NCBI GenBank assembly: GCA_003707065.3 | Contig: PPXM03000003.1 | Location: forward strand, 868,001-932,000 | Origin: Trigonopsis variabilis | Lineage: Eukaryota > Ascomycota > Trigonopsidomycetes > Trigonopsidales > Trigonopsidaceae | Direction of reading: 5' to 3' | Length of the DNA: 64,000 bases | Shown here: positions 22,291-35,805 of the stretch, piece after piece | Layout of the letters: the number at the start of each line of letters is the position of its first letter | Numbering within the stretch: position 1 is the stretch's first letter | Translations under genes and position numbers: made by a program | Notes under the pieces: generated by a model | Databases searched by the model: none | The model's input: only the letters and a program-made list of their open reading frames with translations | Told to the model about the DNA's origin: nothing

Positions 22291-24002
22291 CTACACAATA
22301 AACACAAAGCGGTCAAATTCCGTCCGTTGATGCGTTGACTCTGAGTTGTGCCTCGGTCTTGGTTGAGCATTGGCTGGTTGCGCGTTAGGCACCTGACTCG
22401 TTGTAGACGCTCTCCGTCGCCGAAAAAGCCGCCTAAAGAAGCCTCCTTCGTTTTCCTGAGTATTAGGTTGCTCAGGACGAGACCAGTCCTGCCTTGACTC
22501 GCGGTCGCCATCTCTTTCGTGCTGGCGTGATGGCACAAAGAGCTGTCTTGCTGGGTGGTAGACTGAGGTCGCTGTCCGATCATGACTTGGGGTATTGTGA
22601 GAAATAGTGAAATAATGCCCATCATTTGTTTGCGCGGGGGAAGGGCGTTGGGGAATGGAAGAAACATAGTCCGCAACGAGATGACCAAAGCTCGGCCGTA
22701 AGGAGCGATGGCTATTTTGTGATTCAGGCGATTGTTGATCTGAGTTATTATCAGCTCCATCGACAATTGTAGGCAATGACTGACGACGTCCAACAAAGTA
22801 GTCCGTTTTACATAGAGGACAGCATGCCGTTCGGGAGATAAGCCAGGGATCGATACACTCTGAATGGAAGACGTGGCCGCAGCTTAGACCCCGGACTCTA
22901 TCATCGTCTTCGAGATTGGATAGACAGACAGCGCACACGTCTCCATTAATAGTTCCATCGTGCAGATGATCTGGAATGTCAAGACCTATTCCATCGGATG
23001 AGCCTCGGCCTTCGCCATCTTCAGATTCTTCTAAAGGAGGAGTCAAAGTATTTTCATCCACTGACATACTCCGAGGCTTAGCGTCGTCAAAGGAGCTGGA
23101 CAAGGTAGAAGTGAGATCTATTGGGTGCTCTTCGACCTGAGCTCGGTTCTCCCATTTCTCGCAATCTTTCTCCTTAGTCGGCACTCCATTTTCATCATCA
23201 ACCACTGAAGCCTTCCAAACTTTAAACGTTGTGACAGGGAATCGCTGATCGAGTTCAGCCAAGGTCAGTCGCCGACGTTCCTTCCTCCTGCGGGGTCGAC
23301 GCCTGGGCTCGGTACCGTTATAGATACTAGGCAATAGACCTATCATATTGTTATCTTCTTGCTGTGATTGATATAAGAGACGCCGCCGTCGATAATAAAA
23401 TTTGATTCCAAGAACAATCCTAGTTTGTTAGTGGAGACGCACCCAAAGAGGAGATAACCCAGAAAGGAAAGAGGAGACGTTAGGACGGCGACGGTAGGAT
23501 AGACAGAAACGAGCAGCTAAAAAGATAGAAGAACACCCGAAAATGAGAGAAAGAGAACAAACTTGTTTTGCGATCGATTAAGAACAATAAGGAAAAAGGG
23601 AGGGTGGCTAAGTACAGGAGGGTGATAAGGGAGATAAGGCTCGAGGCCAAGACCAGATACAAAAAGACCAATGACAAAGTGCAATAAATAATGAGTCGCC
23701 AGATACTAATAAGCAAAGACGGATTAATAATAATGTTATTTCAACTCTTCTCTCAGGCGTTTAAGCATGCTTAGGCCTATCCAACTCAACCGAAATATAG
23801 TCAAACAAAAGTCAAAAAAAGGAGAAGAGAAATCGGAGAAGTTCAAGAATGTGACTTACCAGACGTTTATAAAAGCGACACCGACTCCCAGTATGATAAA
23901 GAAGAGGACTGGTGAAGACGTCACGGGGTTGGACGAGTGAAAGCCTGGCGTAGATGAGGGCGTAGAAGTAGCAGTTGAGACACTCGTAGCAGTCTCTGGC
24001 AT
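22291..24002 (-). CDS. Membrane-anchored RING-H2 ubiquitin ligase
   Basis: Two exons, 23860-24002 and 22291-23419, encode about 423 residues. Exon 1 is a Ser/Thr-rich segment followed by one hydrophobic helix (VLFFIILGVGVAFINVW) that runs over the splice into IVLGIKFYYRRRR, a basic stop-transfer end. The RING-H2 finger is at the C-x2-C block CAVCLSNLEDDDRVRGLSCG, followed by HVFHSECIDPWL and CCPLCKTDYF, with all eight ligands present. The rest is disordered. The layout (short exposed N-terminus, one membrane segment, cytosolic RING) fits fungal E3 ligases of endomembranes. I cannot name an orthologue. The intron is 440 nt, the longest I inferred here, and its branch site and acceptor (CTAACAAACTAG) are canonical. 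Confidence 0.8.
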
Positions 24003-24824
24003 CCGGAGATTAAGCAAAAAATCAATTAAGTGGAATTGACAGGTCAGATTTCAAGACTTGCCACGGCGATCAAGATTAGATAAACAGCCAAAACCAACAA
24101 GCGTTCGCCAAACAGACCAAAAATACAAAGAACAGAGTACCGGATCACTCCGTCTGATAGTGAAAAGGGTCGGGGGTGATCTATGAGAACGACTCTGCGA
24201 TGGGGACAAGAAACGACAAACACAGACTGGGGGTAACTATGCCGGAGGACATTAGTGGTTCGCCGTCGCCAAAGAAATCCCAGACAGCTCACCTAGCAAC
24301 GAGTAACAAAGTAGAGGCACAGTATCAATAAATGGGGTCAAATGCAAGCCCATGCAATCTTTACGGATGACTTCATTTCTATAACAGTTTTTGACACGGC
24401 TGCGCCAATCATAACATGAAAAGACCAGACGTCTCCGCTCTTTGGCGTCCATGTGATCAAGGTACACCTATTTGTTACATTCTTTACAACTATTTCCAAG
24501 CTAAGGGAACGACTAGACCATTCTTTTTAGAGATAATGCGTAGCGATTACAAAACAAATATATAGTCTGTTTGATTAGAACGGTCTGAATACAGTTGTTA
24601 TTGAATGACGCTCACGTTACTTGTAATATACTCCCTGGGTATTATTACTCGTTTGACCGTAAAACTGACAAATGCTCTTTGTCTTTAATCGGCAGACCAA
24701 GAAGTCAATAGGGAAAAGAAAACATGAAATTCGACGTAGACTCCCAGATATAAGGCAAGCACATGTTTATCACTATCATGATCCAAGTTCTACTGCCTGG
24801 GTAGTTACTCTCCTTCACCCTATC
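24003..24824. promoter_or_regulatory. Divergent upstream region of the RING ligase and cyclophilin genes
   Basis: 822 bases between two divergent ATGs. Short open frames on the minus strand look non-coding. The half nearer the cyclophilin is AT-rich. No clear motif. Confidence 0.45.
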
Positions 24825-25603
24825 ATGTCGACTGGAGCAGGCCCGAACGGAAATCCTATTGTATTCCTAGACGTATGACTACAGCAGATTCTTTACTAAC
24901 TATCTAGGTAAAGTTAGGACGTGAGTGTTACTAATGGATTTACACTAAGATGAGCCCTGGAACTAGGACGGATCAAAATATTATTACACGCTGATAAGCT
25001 TCCAAAGTGAGTCTGCATTCATGTTAATGATTCTAATAAAGAACGTGCGAGAATTTCCGAGAGTTTTGCACCGGGGAATATAAAATCAATGGAATGCCTG
25101 CCGGGTATGGATCCTAGCAGGAGATCTAACCAGAAGATACAAAGGCTCGAAATTTCATCGTGTCATCAAAGGATTCATGGTTTGTATCTCTCTTATGTCT
25201 TGCTAACTCGTCAAGATCCAAGGCGGGGACTTTATTAACGGCAATGGGACTGGGTCTACGACCATCTACGGCTCAGAAACATTTCCTGACGAGGGCTTCT
25301 TCTTCCCTCGTGAGTAGATTCTGTGCCCCTATCTCACACTACTAGATGAAAAATACAGCGTGTCTATGGCAAACTCCGGAAATGACACAAACGGCTGCCA
25401 GTTCTTCATCTGCTGCAATGATGTACCTCATTTGGACAAGAAACATGTCGTTTTTGGAAAAGTGATCGAAGGTACTGTTCACCTGTCCCTCAAACTAATG
25501 TGCAGGCCAGGAGATTGTACGCCAGATAGAGCATGCTCCCACAGGGGCGAACGACCGCCCTTCCCCCAACGAAGTCATCATCTCCAACTGTGGTGAGATG
25601 TAA
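24825..25603 (+). CDS. Cyclophilin H-type peptidyl-prolyl isomerase
   Basis: A single-domain cyclophilin of 178 residues that catalyses proline cis-trans isomerisation. Its ending (VIISNCGEM) resembles PPIH, the U4/U6 snRNP cyclophilin. Eight exons: 24825-24872, 24908-24920, 24955-25006, 25042-25104, 25137-25179, 25216-25309, 25346-25471 and 25506-25603. Seven introns of 32-36 nt give the densest intron packing in the window, and exon 2 is only 13 nt. The splices rebuild the conserved core: [42 protein letters not shown] in two pieces, [16 protein letters not shown] and [15 protein letters not shown]. The catalytic Arg (FHRVI) and the FFI segment are present. The fourth intron ends in a CAGAAG double acceptor; using AAG gives the canonical GYKGS. 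One donor is GTTTGT. I am sure of cyclophilin, less of the H subtype. Confidence 0.88.
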
Positions 25604-25742
25604 ACCCTGTATTATTAGTATCGTTTCCTTTCTCGGCTACTCTATCTACATTATTTTAGCAACATGATCTCTGATTATATATATCAACAAGCCTCTATCC
25701 ACCCTCAAAAGCCTAGCCACTACAAAATATCCTATCTATAAC

Positions 25743-27794
<2,052 letters not shown>

Positions 27795-28379
27795 ATTGAT
27801 AAGACAAGTGCTAAGCTCTCTAACAATGAACGGTTTTGATAACGTAGAATGCCTTAATATATATTTAGACAGACAAAGAGACATAAAAGAAGAGCAGGCA
27901 GTCTTCCTTTGTATAAGTAGGGGGGTGGAAGAGAAGAGCAGAGACAAAGAAAACTTTTATCCTTGTGACGTTCAGGTGTGGCACTTACCCTGCATTGTCA
28001 TTCGGGCAGCAGAATTTTTTCGGGGGCTGCAGATTGAATAGATAGTTGTTTGAGATTAGAAAAGTTAAAGATGGAGGATACATAATCTGAAGGGGCATCG
28101 TTAGCGCATTAGAGCCTAAATTAGAGTAACTATGGTCTCGGACGCGGAAGTGTCGTTATAATAGACGAAGACATGTGAGAAAATGCCTCTTTTAAGATAA
28201 AGATAAATCTCTTTAATATTTTGATATAAAACATCGTTGTTATTAGGAATAATCATACTTTATATCTAGGCAACAAATCGGAGTAGTATATCTATCTGTC
28301 GTTATTATCAAGATGATTACATAATATCAGATAGCCTGTTACAAGAGTTGACGAGTGTCCGAATCTCTGAAATCTCGCA
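27795..28379. promoter_or_regulatory. Divergent upstream region of DBP2 and the B-box protein gene
   Basis: 585 bases between divergent starts, no RNA gene or repeat recognised. DBP2 transcripts probably begin in the pyrimidine-rich half near 27.9 kb. Confidence 0.45.
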
Positions 28380-30203
28380 ATGTCCAACAGGTTATCGAAG
28401 ATACTGGCGTCAAAAGCGGACGGAAATGAAGATGGGATGGAAGATAGTTCTGAACCAGAAGAGGTCATACAGGAAGTTGAAGCAAAGGACGGTTTTTGCA
28501 TAGAATGCGGTGACCAGCCAGCTCAAGTCGTCTGTGTCCAATGTGAAGAACCATTTTGCGAAGTTTGTCTGAAGTTTCTCCATCGAACGGGTAAAAGGAA
28601 ACACCACACAACTCGTTCTTATGGAACTGATTATGCCCAAGCCCGAGAACGAAGTATAGGAGAGATCGGCTCGGCGCCTGGATCGACTCAAGGTGCAGAA
28701 GTTGAAGAAGATTTGGCTGATGACGAGGAAGACACTGACAGTGACATTGAGGAAGAACTAAAAGATGAGGGGGATCCTAATATAGCTGAGGATGAAGGAC
28801 CCGGTCGGAACATCAAGGAGAGATGTAAATTCATCCCCATGAGATTAACTAGCAACGAGAGAAAATACCTTCGTCTGCTGGAGGCCGCATTGAATGTTTC
28901 GGAATACACTGATAAAGTTGATATATTATCTTATTCGGCTAAGTCAAAGCGGATTGTTGGTCAACTTCGCGAGATGTGTGCCATTCTTGCTGGGTTGGTG
29001 GTGGCTACAGACATGTCGGCAGGTCAGGCATTATTTGAGGATAAGGATTTCAAAGAGAACTCTGAATGGTTTAAAAGAGTATTTGAAATCGGCCGGAGAT
29101 ACAAAATTATGAATCCAGAGCGGATGAGAGATACTTTTGGGAAGCTCATGTATATGGTAATGGACTCCAGATTACCGGAGATCGTCCAAATTATGGAATT
29201 TGACCTCTATATGCCGATCCTGACCGTCTACAAATATCTTGAGGAGCACCAAGCTTTGGCGCTGCTGGACGATCAGGCGATCACTTTGGCAACCATGGAG
29301 ATCGATCCGACCAAGAAATCAAGAGCTATGATCCAAAAGGAGATCAAGACAAAGGAGCGTGCAATTGAATTACTTGCAAAAAAATATTCGTCCTCTTCTA
29401 TATCTCGAGATGATATTAGGCAATGTCTTTACTCCATTGGAGACAACCACTCCTATCTTCGAGCTAACCATGATCCCGTGGAGAAAACAATTCAATATCT
29501 GCACGATTTCTTTAGACCGGACCAGTATGAATCAGAGTTTACTTTGGCCATTGCTTATGGAAAATCTGGTGCTCGCTTGAGCCACGATCATAGTAAACAG
29601 TACCAGTATGTATACCAATCGCTCTCGCTGTGGTCCTATATAATGAATGACATGTTCAAATTGTGGCACTTGGCAGATAATGATCTTTTATCCGATAAAT
29701 GTCGTTATCGATTAGTCGACACTGGCCAAGGTCTCAACCGTCTTCAGCCGAGTCCTCAGGTCTCTCGAGAGATGCACATGATCATTGACAAAGCTCAGCG
29801 AAGAACTAAGGGATGGATAGGAAGTGCCGTCGTTCACTTAGGCGATCACAATGTCCCTAACGCGTGGTTCTTTCTCGATAAATACCTCCAGGTTCCTTTA
29901 ATCCTCAATCCTTTGAATCTAGTCCTTGATGAAATCGATAATATAGCCAAAGATCCGTTTGTGTTCAAGTGGATTGAGGCCCAGTTCGATTCTGTCCAAG
30001 GCTTAAAAAAGGCCATCTTGAGCGATTTCTTTAAGCACGCCTTTGATGGATCTGGGGCTGATAACTTCTTTGACGCTGGATCTTGTATCGACGGCCGGTT
30101 GACAAGTGCTTGGAACTGGGCCAATATGCTTTCCAAGAAGCCATACTATAAGGTATTTTTGCTCTGTGGCTTTACTGGCTTCAATGGAACTGAGGGTTTT
30201 TAA
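28380..30203 (+). CDS. B-box zinc finger protein with DUF2009 (UPF0652 family)
   Basis: A single-exon, 607-residue protein of unknown function, conserved in fungi, plants and others (UPF0652). Near the N-terminus, about residues 39-78, sits a B-box-like zinc finger: CIECGDQPAQVVCVQCEEPFC, then EVCLKFLHRTGKRKHHTT. An acidic linker follows (about 100-140). The rest is DUF2009, with blocks such as ERCKFIPMRLTSNERKYLRLLEAALNVSEYTD, RIVGQLREMCAILAGLVVA, MNPERMRDTFGKLMYMVMDS and the C-terminal YKVFLLCGFTGFNG. The domain order matches the fungal family as I know it. No enzyme motif is visible. The gene is divergent from DBP2. Function in ubiquitin or RNA biology would be a guess. Confidence 0.85.
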   Translation: MSNRLSKILASKADGNEDGMEDSSEPEEVIQEVEAKDGFCIECGDQPAQVVCVQCEEPFCEVCLKFLHRTGKRKHHTTRSYGTDYAQARERSIGEIGSAPGSTQGAEVEEDLADDEEDTDSDIEEELKDEGDPNIAEDEGPGRNIKERCKFIPMRLTSNERKYLRLLEAALNVSEYTDKVDILSYSAKSKRIVGQLREMCAILAGLVVATDMSAGQALFEDKDFKENSEWFKRVFEIGRRYKIMNPERMRDTFGKLMYMVMDSRLPEIVQIMEFDLYMPILTVYKYLEEHQALALLDDQAITLATMEIDPTKKSRAMIQKEIKTKERAIELLAKKYSSSSISRDDIRQCLYSIGDNHSYLRANHDPVEKTIQYLHDFFRPDQYESEFTLAIAYGKSGARLSHDHSKQYQYVYQSLSLWSYIMNDMFKLWHLADNDLLSDKCRYRLVDTGQGLNRLQPSPQVSREMHMIIDKAQRRTKGWIGSAVVHLGDHNVPNAWFFLDKYLQVPLILNPLNLVLDEIDNIAKDPFVFKWIEAQFDSVQGLKKAILSDFFKHAFDGSGADNFFDAGSCIDGRLTSAWNWANMLSKKPYYKVFLLCGFTGFNGTEGF

Positions 30204-30985
30204 ACGTCTATAGCTGTGTGAACTCTGACTTCTTATTGAGCTTTACCGGATATATCTCGCACAAATAAATGGTTGTTGTTTTGCCATATTAGCAGCTGAT
30301 TACTTCAGTGTGCACTGCATTTAATAGATCAATAGACAATGGATTTTATATTTAGTTAGTCCGTACTTACCTTGGGATCGATTGTTGATAACTTCACTCG
30401 CTTTAGAACTATTGTAGACTCGCCGACTTTGATCTATGGGCTCTATCATTCTGGGGACGAAATATCTAGCATATGTCTAGCGAATGTTTGTTTAGTATGG
30501 GGATTGAGTAGCTTAAAGTTAATAACTTAAGTTTTTCCTTTTGGGTCGTTGGGAGAAGAATGTAATAACTTAGCGACAACTTACAGGGTTGAAGAGCAAG
30601 TCTTTCGTGGATAGGTATTCTCAAGAATTGACTGATTCTTCTCATTAGCCATAAATGAAATGAGTCAAATATCCATATATATGATCAAGACTTGCTTATG
30701 GGGCAGATTGCGTTTTCTTTTGTCAGGATTTTTTAACGTTCAATAATGTCCGAAATGCTAGGTTAGAGCCAGCAACTTAGAATATGAAATAACTTAAGCC
30801 GAGATTAAAATTGGTAGGCAAACGAGTAGGCCAACTACGATCTCTATTCAAGCACCAAACCTTAGCACCACTTTTATGATACTTGGAAATGCTTTGGAGC
30901 GTTGCTAGGCATCTTCGGGGCTTTGCAAGTTACATTGACTCTTCAAGCTCACCGATCTTTATCGGAACTTATCTGTTCTCCAGAG
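30204..30985. other. Intergenic between the B-box protein gene and the SANT-like gene
   Basis: 782 bases between genes on the same strand. It holds the 3' UTR and the next promoter. A plus-strand TACTTACCTTGG at 30364-30375 recalls the 5' end of U1 snRNA, but there is no U1-70K loop sequence after it, so I reject a U1 gene. A possible minus-strand spliced micro-ORF is noted and rejected. Confidence 0.5.
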
Positions 30986-32020
30986 ATGACCACAAGCGCC
31001 CAGCAGAGTAGGTAACAACTTTACTTAGAACCTAACCAGATAGATCAGTCTTCATGGAATGAAGTTCGTCATCGACTCCACCTTAACGATGAGCAGAATT
31101 TACTACTACTGCGCCAGCTAGTCATGAACAGGACTGGTTGTAAACCCCGTCATAAGACTTCCTGGATTAGAGAGCAGCAAGTCCTCTATTATCAGCAAAC
31201 TGGACTGAATGTCACTAATCTTGCCTTCAAATTATCGCAATGGGAACAGCGTTATAGAGCCTCTAACAAGGTCCCTTCGCACTTACCAGATCTCCCCATC
31301 AATCAGTGCGACACCAATCAGCTCATGGCTATCTGGTGCAACTATATAGACTCTTTGGATAACTCTAAACGTGAAGAGACCGATATCACCTCGCTTGGGA
31401 CTTCGTCAATTCCTCCAGTTCAAGATATAAGCCACTTGCCTTCTCCAGTGTCTCATATTCCACAACCGTCGACACCGCATCATTTTCAAGCTCCATCCAA
31501 TTTAATCAAGAACTATGTTGCAACTCCTATCAGTGTACCTGTTTCTCAGGTGCAAACTCCGGAACAACTGTCTCGATTAACTAATAATAAACGGAAGCGT
31601 TCCTATTCCGCGCTTAATCACATCTCTGCCACTGGCACAAGCCCTCCCTCTAGTGCCCAGAATTCTCAATCAATTCAGACAGCAGTAACTCCTCAGCAAG
31701 GATTAACTAACAATAATGACCATACGAGACGGAATTCCTTCAACAGCGTCTTGTCGGATCATACCTTGGGAAACAGCGACAAGTTGACAAGCAGGTTTGA
31801 ACTAGTATTGGATAAACTAGAAAACTTGGTGAATACAAAGACAGAAGGGCAGCTGTCTGAAGGAACGACCCGCAGGCTTCTCGAGAGAGTGAACGAAATC
31901 CATGTGGACCAAAAATATATAATAGAGCGACTGGACAGACTCGAAGATAGATTATCACATATCTTCGATAAAGTGGAGGGAAAAATGGACAGCCTCATGA
32001 TGGGATATCAACAAAACTAG
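30986..32020 (+). CDS. Possible Myb/SANT-like DNA-binding protein with coiled coil
   Basis: I do not recognise an orthologue. Two exons, 30986-31007 and 31044-32020, joined over a 36-nt intron (donor GTAGGT, branch CTAAC) give 332 residues. The first 80 residues form a helix-rich block, with SSWNEVRHRL, then LLLLRQLV, then SWIREQQVLYYQ, then NLAFKLSQWEQRYR. Its Trp spacing and final helix resemble Myb/SANT-like or trihelix DNA-binding folds. A long Ser/Thr/Pro/Gln-rich disordered middle follows, with a basic NNKRKRS patch (possible nuclear signal). The C-terminal 70 residues are a coiled coil (SRFELVLDKLENLV and IIERLDRLEDRLSHIFDKVE). This looks like a transcriptional regulator, but that is inference. 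The splice choice is the only one that keeps the frame open to an ATG. Confidence 0.6.
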
Positions 32021-32130
32021 TGGATTGATGTGGGGCGGGGTGTTATCCGTGTATATTACGTTTGTGGCTTTACTTTAGTGGCTTATTTTGGTGGCTGACT
32101 CATTGGTTATCTAGAATACACATAATCTCT

Positions 32131-34034
32131 TTATTGCTCCTCTGCCGTGTTCACAATGACATCGCTGATCTTGAGAATCATTCGTGTCAATTGTGTCGCC
32201 AGGAGCAATTGGGCGCGTTTCCCAATCAAAGGATCAATCACAAAGACTTCCTTCATATCATTCGTCCCCACTCCAATACAATCAATCCCCAGTCGTGAAT
32301 TCTTCTCCTTCACCTGCTGTGATTTGACGTTGGCAAGGGATTCTATAGGTGCAAGACCAGAGTTTTCGGCAAGAGCCATAGGAACCGCGTCTAAGGCAGC
32401 AGCAAAGGCTCGCATGGCGTATTGCTCAATGCCCGAGTGCTTATCAGACACTGCAGAGACAGCAATCGAGCATGAAATCTCAGCGGCACCTCCTCCGTAA
32501 ACGATCCTATTATCTTTGACAAGATTGCGAACGACGCAAAGAGAATCGTGTAGAGCACGTTCTGCTTCATCAACAATCATTTTATTGCTTCCTCGCACAA
32601 ATACAGTACATGCTCGCGGGTCAGCGCAGTCTTCAACTATAAGCATTCTGTCTCTTGTAGTTCCGAAGCTGACTTCTCGTACAACTCCAGCGTGACCAAG
32701 TTTCTCTGGAGTCAAATCTTCAAATCGTGGGACAATCCGACCCTGGGTAGCAATAGCGAGGAGCTCGAGTTCAGGGCCACCCACCCAACGAACGGCTGGA
32801 AGATTATTTTGCAAGAGGAGGTGATTAGCTTCGTCATCAAATCCCCACTGGCAAATGGCCAATGTCGCCCCGGTATCCTTGATTTGTTTGATCATCTGTT
32901 CAAACTTATCGTGCTCGTAATGTTGGAGTTTTTCAAATTCATCGACTGAGCCAATCTCAAGCTTGTGCTTTGTCTTGGGCTTGGGAGGTTCAAATGGGCA
33001 CGTAAGGATCGCAAGCTTCACATCCTCCAATCGATGAGGCATTTGAGGATGAGACATATCTTTGTCAAGGATGACACCTCGGATCAACTCAGTATCCTCT
33101 AGTGAACCCCCCGGCCTTCCGTCGACCTTTATTAGTTCAAAGTCGACGTCTTTTCTGTCTAGGTCCGCCACTGTGAGAACAGCATCAACGGCAATATTGG
33201 CAAACTTATCAAGCGCCTTTGAAACAACTTTTGAACCCAGAGACGTCTTTGCCGCTCGAACCAAATCAGTTTTATCCTCCAAACTAAAATCTACTTTATC
33301 CGCAATCGACTCCAAATGGTCAACTGAAATTTTACAGGCTTGATCAAACCCATCGGCAATTTTAATAGGATGGATTCCTTTATCTATAAGTTCCGCAGCT
33401 TGTTCTAATAAGGCGCCGGCAAGAACGACGACGCCAGTAGTGCCGTCACCAATTTCATCATCCTGGGATTTCGATCTAAGAATTAGAAGGGACAAGACAT
33501 TTCACGTACAGTTCAACTAGTAACTTTGCAATTTGGTTATCAACTTCCATTTGACTAAGGATCGTAGCACCATCGTTCGTAATGGTAATATCGCCATCCG
33601 GAGAAATAAGAATTTTATCAAGACCTGGAAACGTAAGCAAGGCCTTCTATATGTTTTCCCTACCTCGCGGCCCTAGAGATGTCCGTACTATATTTGCAAC
33701 TGTCTTCGCAGCAAGAATATGTGACTTAAATGTTAGCCTTTCAAAGATAGGTCAGAAAACTTACTTTAACTGCTTCAGTTCCATGCACCCTTTAGAGAGT
33801 CAGTAAACATACCCCACTAGCAAAAAATATTACCGTTGCTTTTGTCCTTGACTAAACGGTTAGTTCTAGTTCGCGAATTAAGATGGCAATGATCGCTGAC
33901 CGAAGAAAACACTTTGATCCGAACAATGTCGTCGACAATCGATTCACTCACTCTCTGACGATGATAAAAGGACGGCCCATTTCATCTTGTGCCACTACAG
34001 CATTAGATAAATCGGGGTTGAATTGAGTAGCCAT
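32131..34034 (-). CDS. CCT5: Chaperonin TCP-1 (CCT) subunit epsilon
   Basis: A subunit of the cytosolic TRiC/CCT chaperonin that folds actin, tubulin and other proteins. Six exons, 33952-34034, 33834-33851, 33765-33789, 33664-33724, 33510-33624 and 32131-33475, encode 548 residues. Introns are 100, 44, 40, 39 and 34 nt; exons 2 and 3 are only 18 and 25 nt. Signatures include [11 protein letters not shown] (split by an intron), [27 protein letters not shown] with the catalytic Asp, and [15 protein letters not shown]. The N-terminus ([22 protein letters not shown]) and [22 protein letters not shown] near the end point to epsilon rather than other subunits. Early introns are concentrated in the 5' third. 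Confidence 0.96.
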
Positions 34035-35072
34035 GATGGTCACAGAAGGGTGAAGAAGGGTCAGGTGGACGAAAAGGACTTTGGCTGATTATGTAATTCG
34101 CAACTTCTTGCCTATGAAAGCTTCTTTGACGATACGGCCGGGCAGAAAATGACTAAGATGTCACTATGAGGAATTATATGATCTAAGATGACATATTCAA
34201 GAATATTTCTATCTTCTATGCGTTTAATGTAAGCCGTAACTCCAACTTTCTTTGATGTTCATGTCTGCGCAGCAGCTCAAATGCTTGACAACGGTGTAGC
34301 GCAAATTACCAAGGATGAATGAAATACAGGACTCCTGCTACTTTCTAGTGGTTGAGAGGAATTTCAACTTCTCGTAAGACAGAGAGGATCTACCGTATAT
34401 AGAGGATACCCAAAACTGTCTAAATCCACTTATACTCGTAATTTTTGACGTATTTCACGTTCATATGACTAGTCTCGCTCGCTATATGCCGATATCGAGT
34501 CCTTCTGCGTCAATGGGAGATATAAGGCTCGAAATCTTCACGATACTTGTGAACGGCCTACAGAGAAATTCGATAGACTGGAGCTGCTCGAATGGGCGCC
34601 CAAAAACAGTATGAGTGTAAGAAATAGTCCTGCAGTGTTTTCCAGAGGCAAAAACATAAGCTTCCTTCTCCAAAAACACGCCAAAGGATAAAATCATAAA
34701 AATCCCAAAAAAAAATGCATTGAATCACTTTATATACGAAAGAATTAAGATGGGTACTCAAGTCAATTACAGAGATACTGAGAGATCTCTATGCAGTTAT
34801 CTAAATAAAGCGTCTTAATACTGTTCTTAAGTATGAAGGGAGAGTGGACCTTGTTGGTCACGTTATTTCATATGAATAATAAAAGGGTTCGCTTAGAGTC
34901 AGCGTAGAAGAGAAACGTTACTTGGGTGACTCATGATGAAGACAGCTGGCCAATAGGAGACGGGCGAAATAATCATAGGAGCGAGAGCATCTTACGGCTA
35001 TCTGAGAAATACAAGAATCGAAGAACCTAGCAGAAGATTATGATTAATATCATTGCCTTTTATCTAATCTAT
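34035..35072. other. Intergenic between CCT5 and cytochrome b5
   Basis: 1.04 kb, both neighbours on the minus strand. It includes the CCT5 promoter and the cytochrome b5 3' end. Short open frames look random. No repeat or RNA gene recognised. Confidence 0.5.
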
Positions 35073-35805
35073 TTAAGCATTTAAGCGGATATACAGAAAG
35101 GCGGCCCCAGCGACAAGAGCAGCAGCAATGAAAATCAAGATCGAAGATCTATTATGTTAGTGTATTGAAGGAGACATCACTGTAGATCAACAGCTACTAA
35201 ATAAATGCTTATAGAGAGGGGTGTCAATCATCAGAGGCATTATAGGCTATAGCCATTGCTGTTATAGCAAAGTTGAAAACTAATATGCGGAAAAAAAAGA
35301 ACTTACCCTCCACTTTCAGATGCAGAAACTGCTGTTGAACCGGAAACTTTTTGTTCAGGCTCAGCGGGCTGGAGACGGCGAAGCCCCTTTCATAAGGGGA
35401 CAAGCGAGGGGTTAGCATTAGACCTAAGGATCAAATAGGATAAATACATACCGCTCCTTCGAGATCTCCGACGTACATGTCGACTAATTGCTCGCGAGCT
35501 TCTTCGGAATGTCCGATATCCTACAGAGTTAGAACAATAGTAAATCATAGCTCTACCTCAAAAGCACTCGTGGCATCCTGTCCACCAACATCAAGAAGAA
35601 CTTCCTCACCACCTCTAGATCCGTTAGATAGAAGAAAAAAATAAACGGAATCAGACAAAAGCCGCTGATTCACGGTCTCCAACAATACTCACGGGTGCTC
35701 ATCAACGAAGCTGGTCACATCATAAACTTTTCCATGAATAATCATATAAAGATCATCCTTTGATGCATGTTCAGCCACTTGCTCGGACGTAAAGACTTTC
35801 GACAT
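35073..35805 (-). CDS. CYB5: Cytochrome b5, ER tail-anchored
   Basis: A haem electron carrier that feeds desaturases, sterol enzymes and P450s on the ER surface. It is missed by an ORF scan because it lies in five small exons: 35693-35805, 35557-35614, 35452-35520, 35307-35386 and 35073-35148. They give 131 residues, and introns are 78, 36, 65 and 158 nt. The haem-binding core is complete: [40 protein letters not shown], with the first haem His in DEHPGG rebuilt by splicing, and the second His in DIGHSEEAREQL. A hydrophilic linker (GLRRLQPAEPEQKVSG) leads to one C-terminal membrane helix (SSILIFIAAALVAGAAFLYIRLNA). Each join keeps frame and conserved residues, so the model is secure. Confidence 0.93.

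Noticed and set aside
30364-30375. Sequence like the 5' end of U1 snRNA
   Set aside because: After TACTTACCTT there is no U1-70K loop (GATCACGAAG type) or second-loop ATTGCACTCC. The complement also reads as a normal minus-strand splice donor.
30289-30449. Minus-strand two-exon micro-ORF of 34 codons
   Set aside because: It has a canonical donor and acceptor, but the encoded peptide is Ser/Arg-rich with no family and the gap is an ordinary intergenic region. Chance is adequate.
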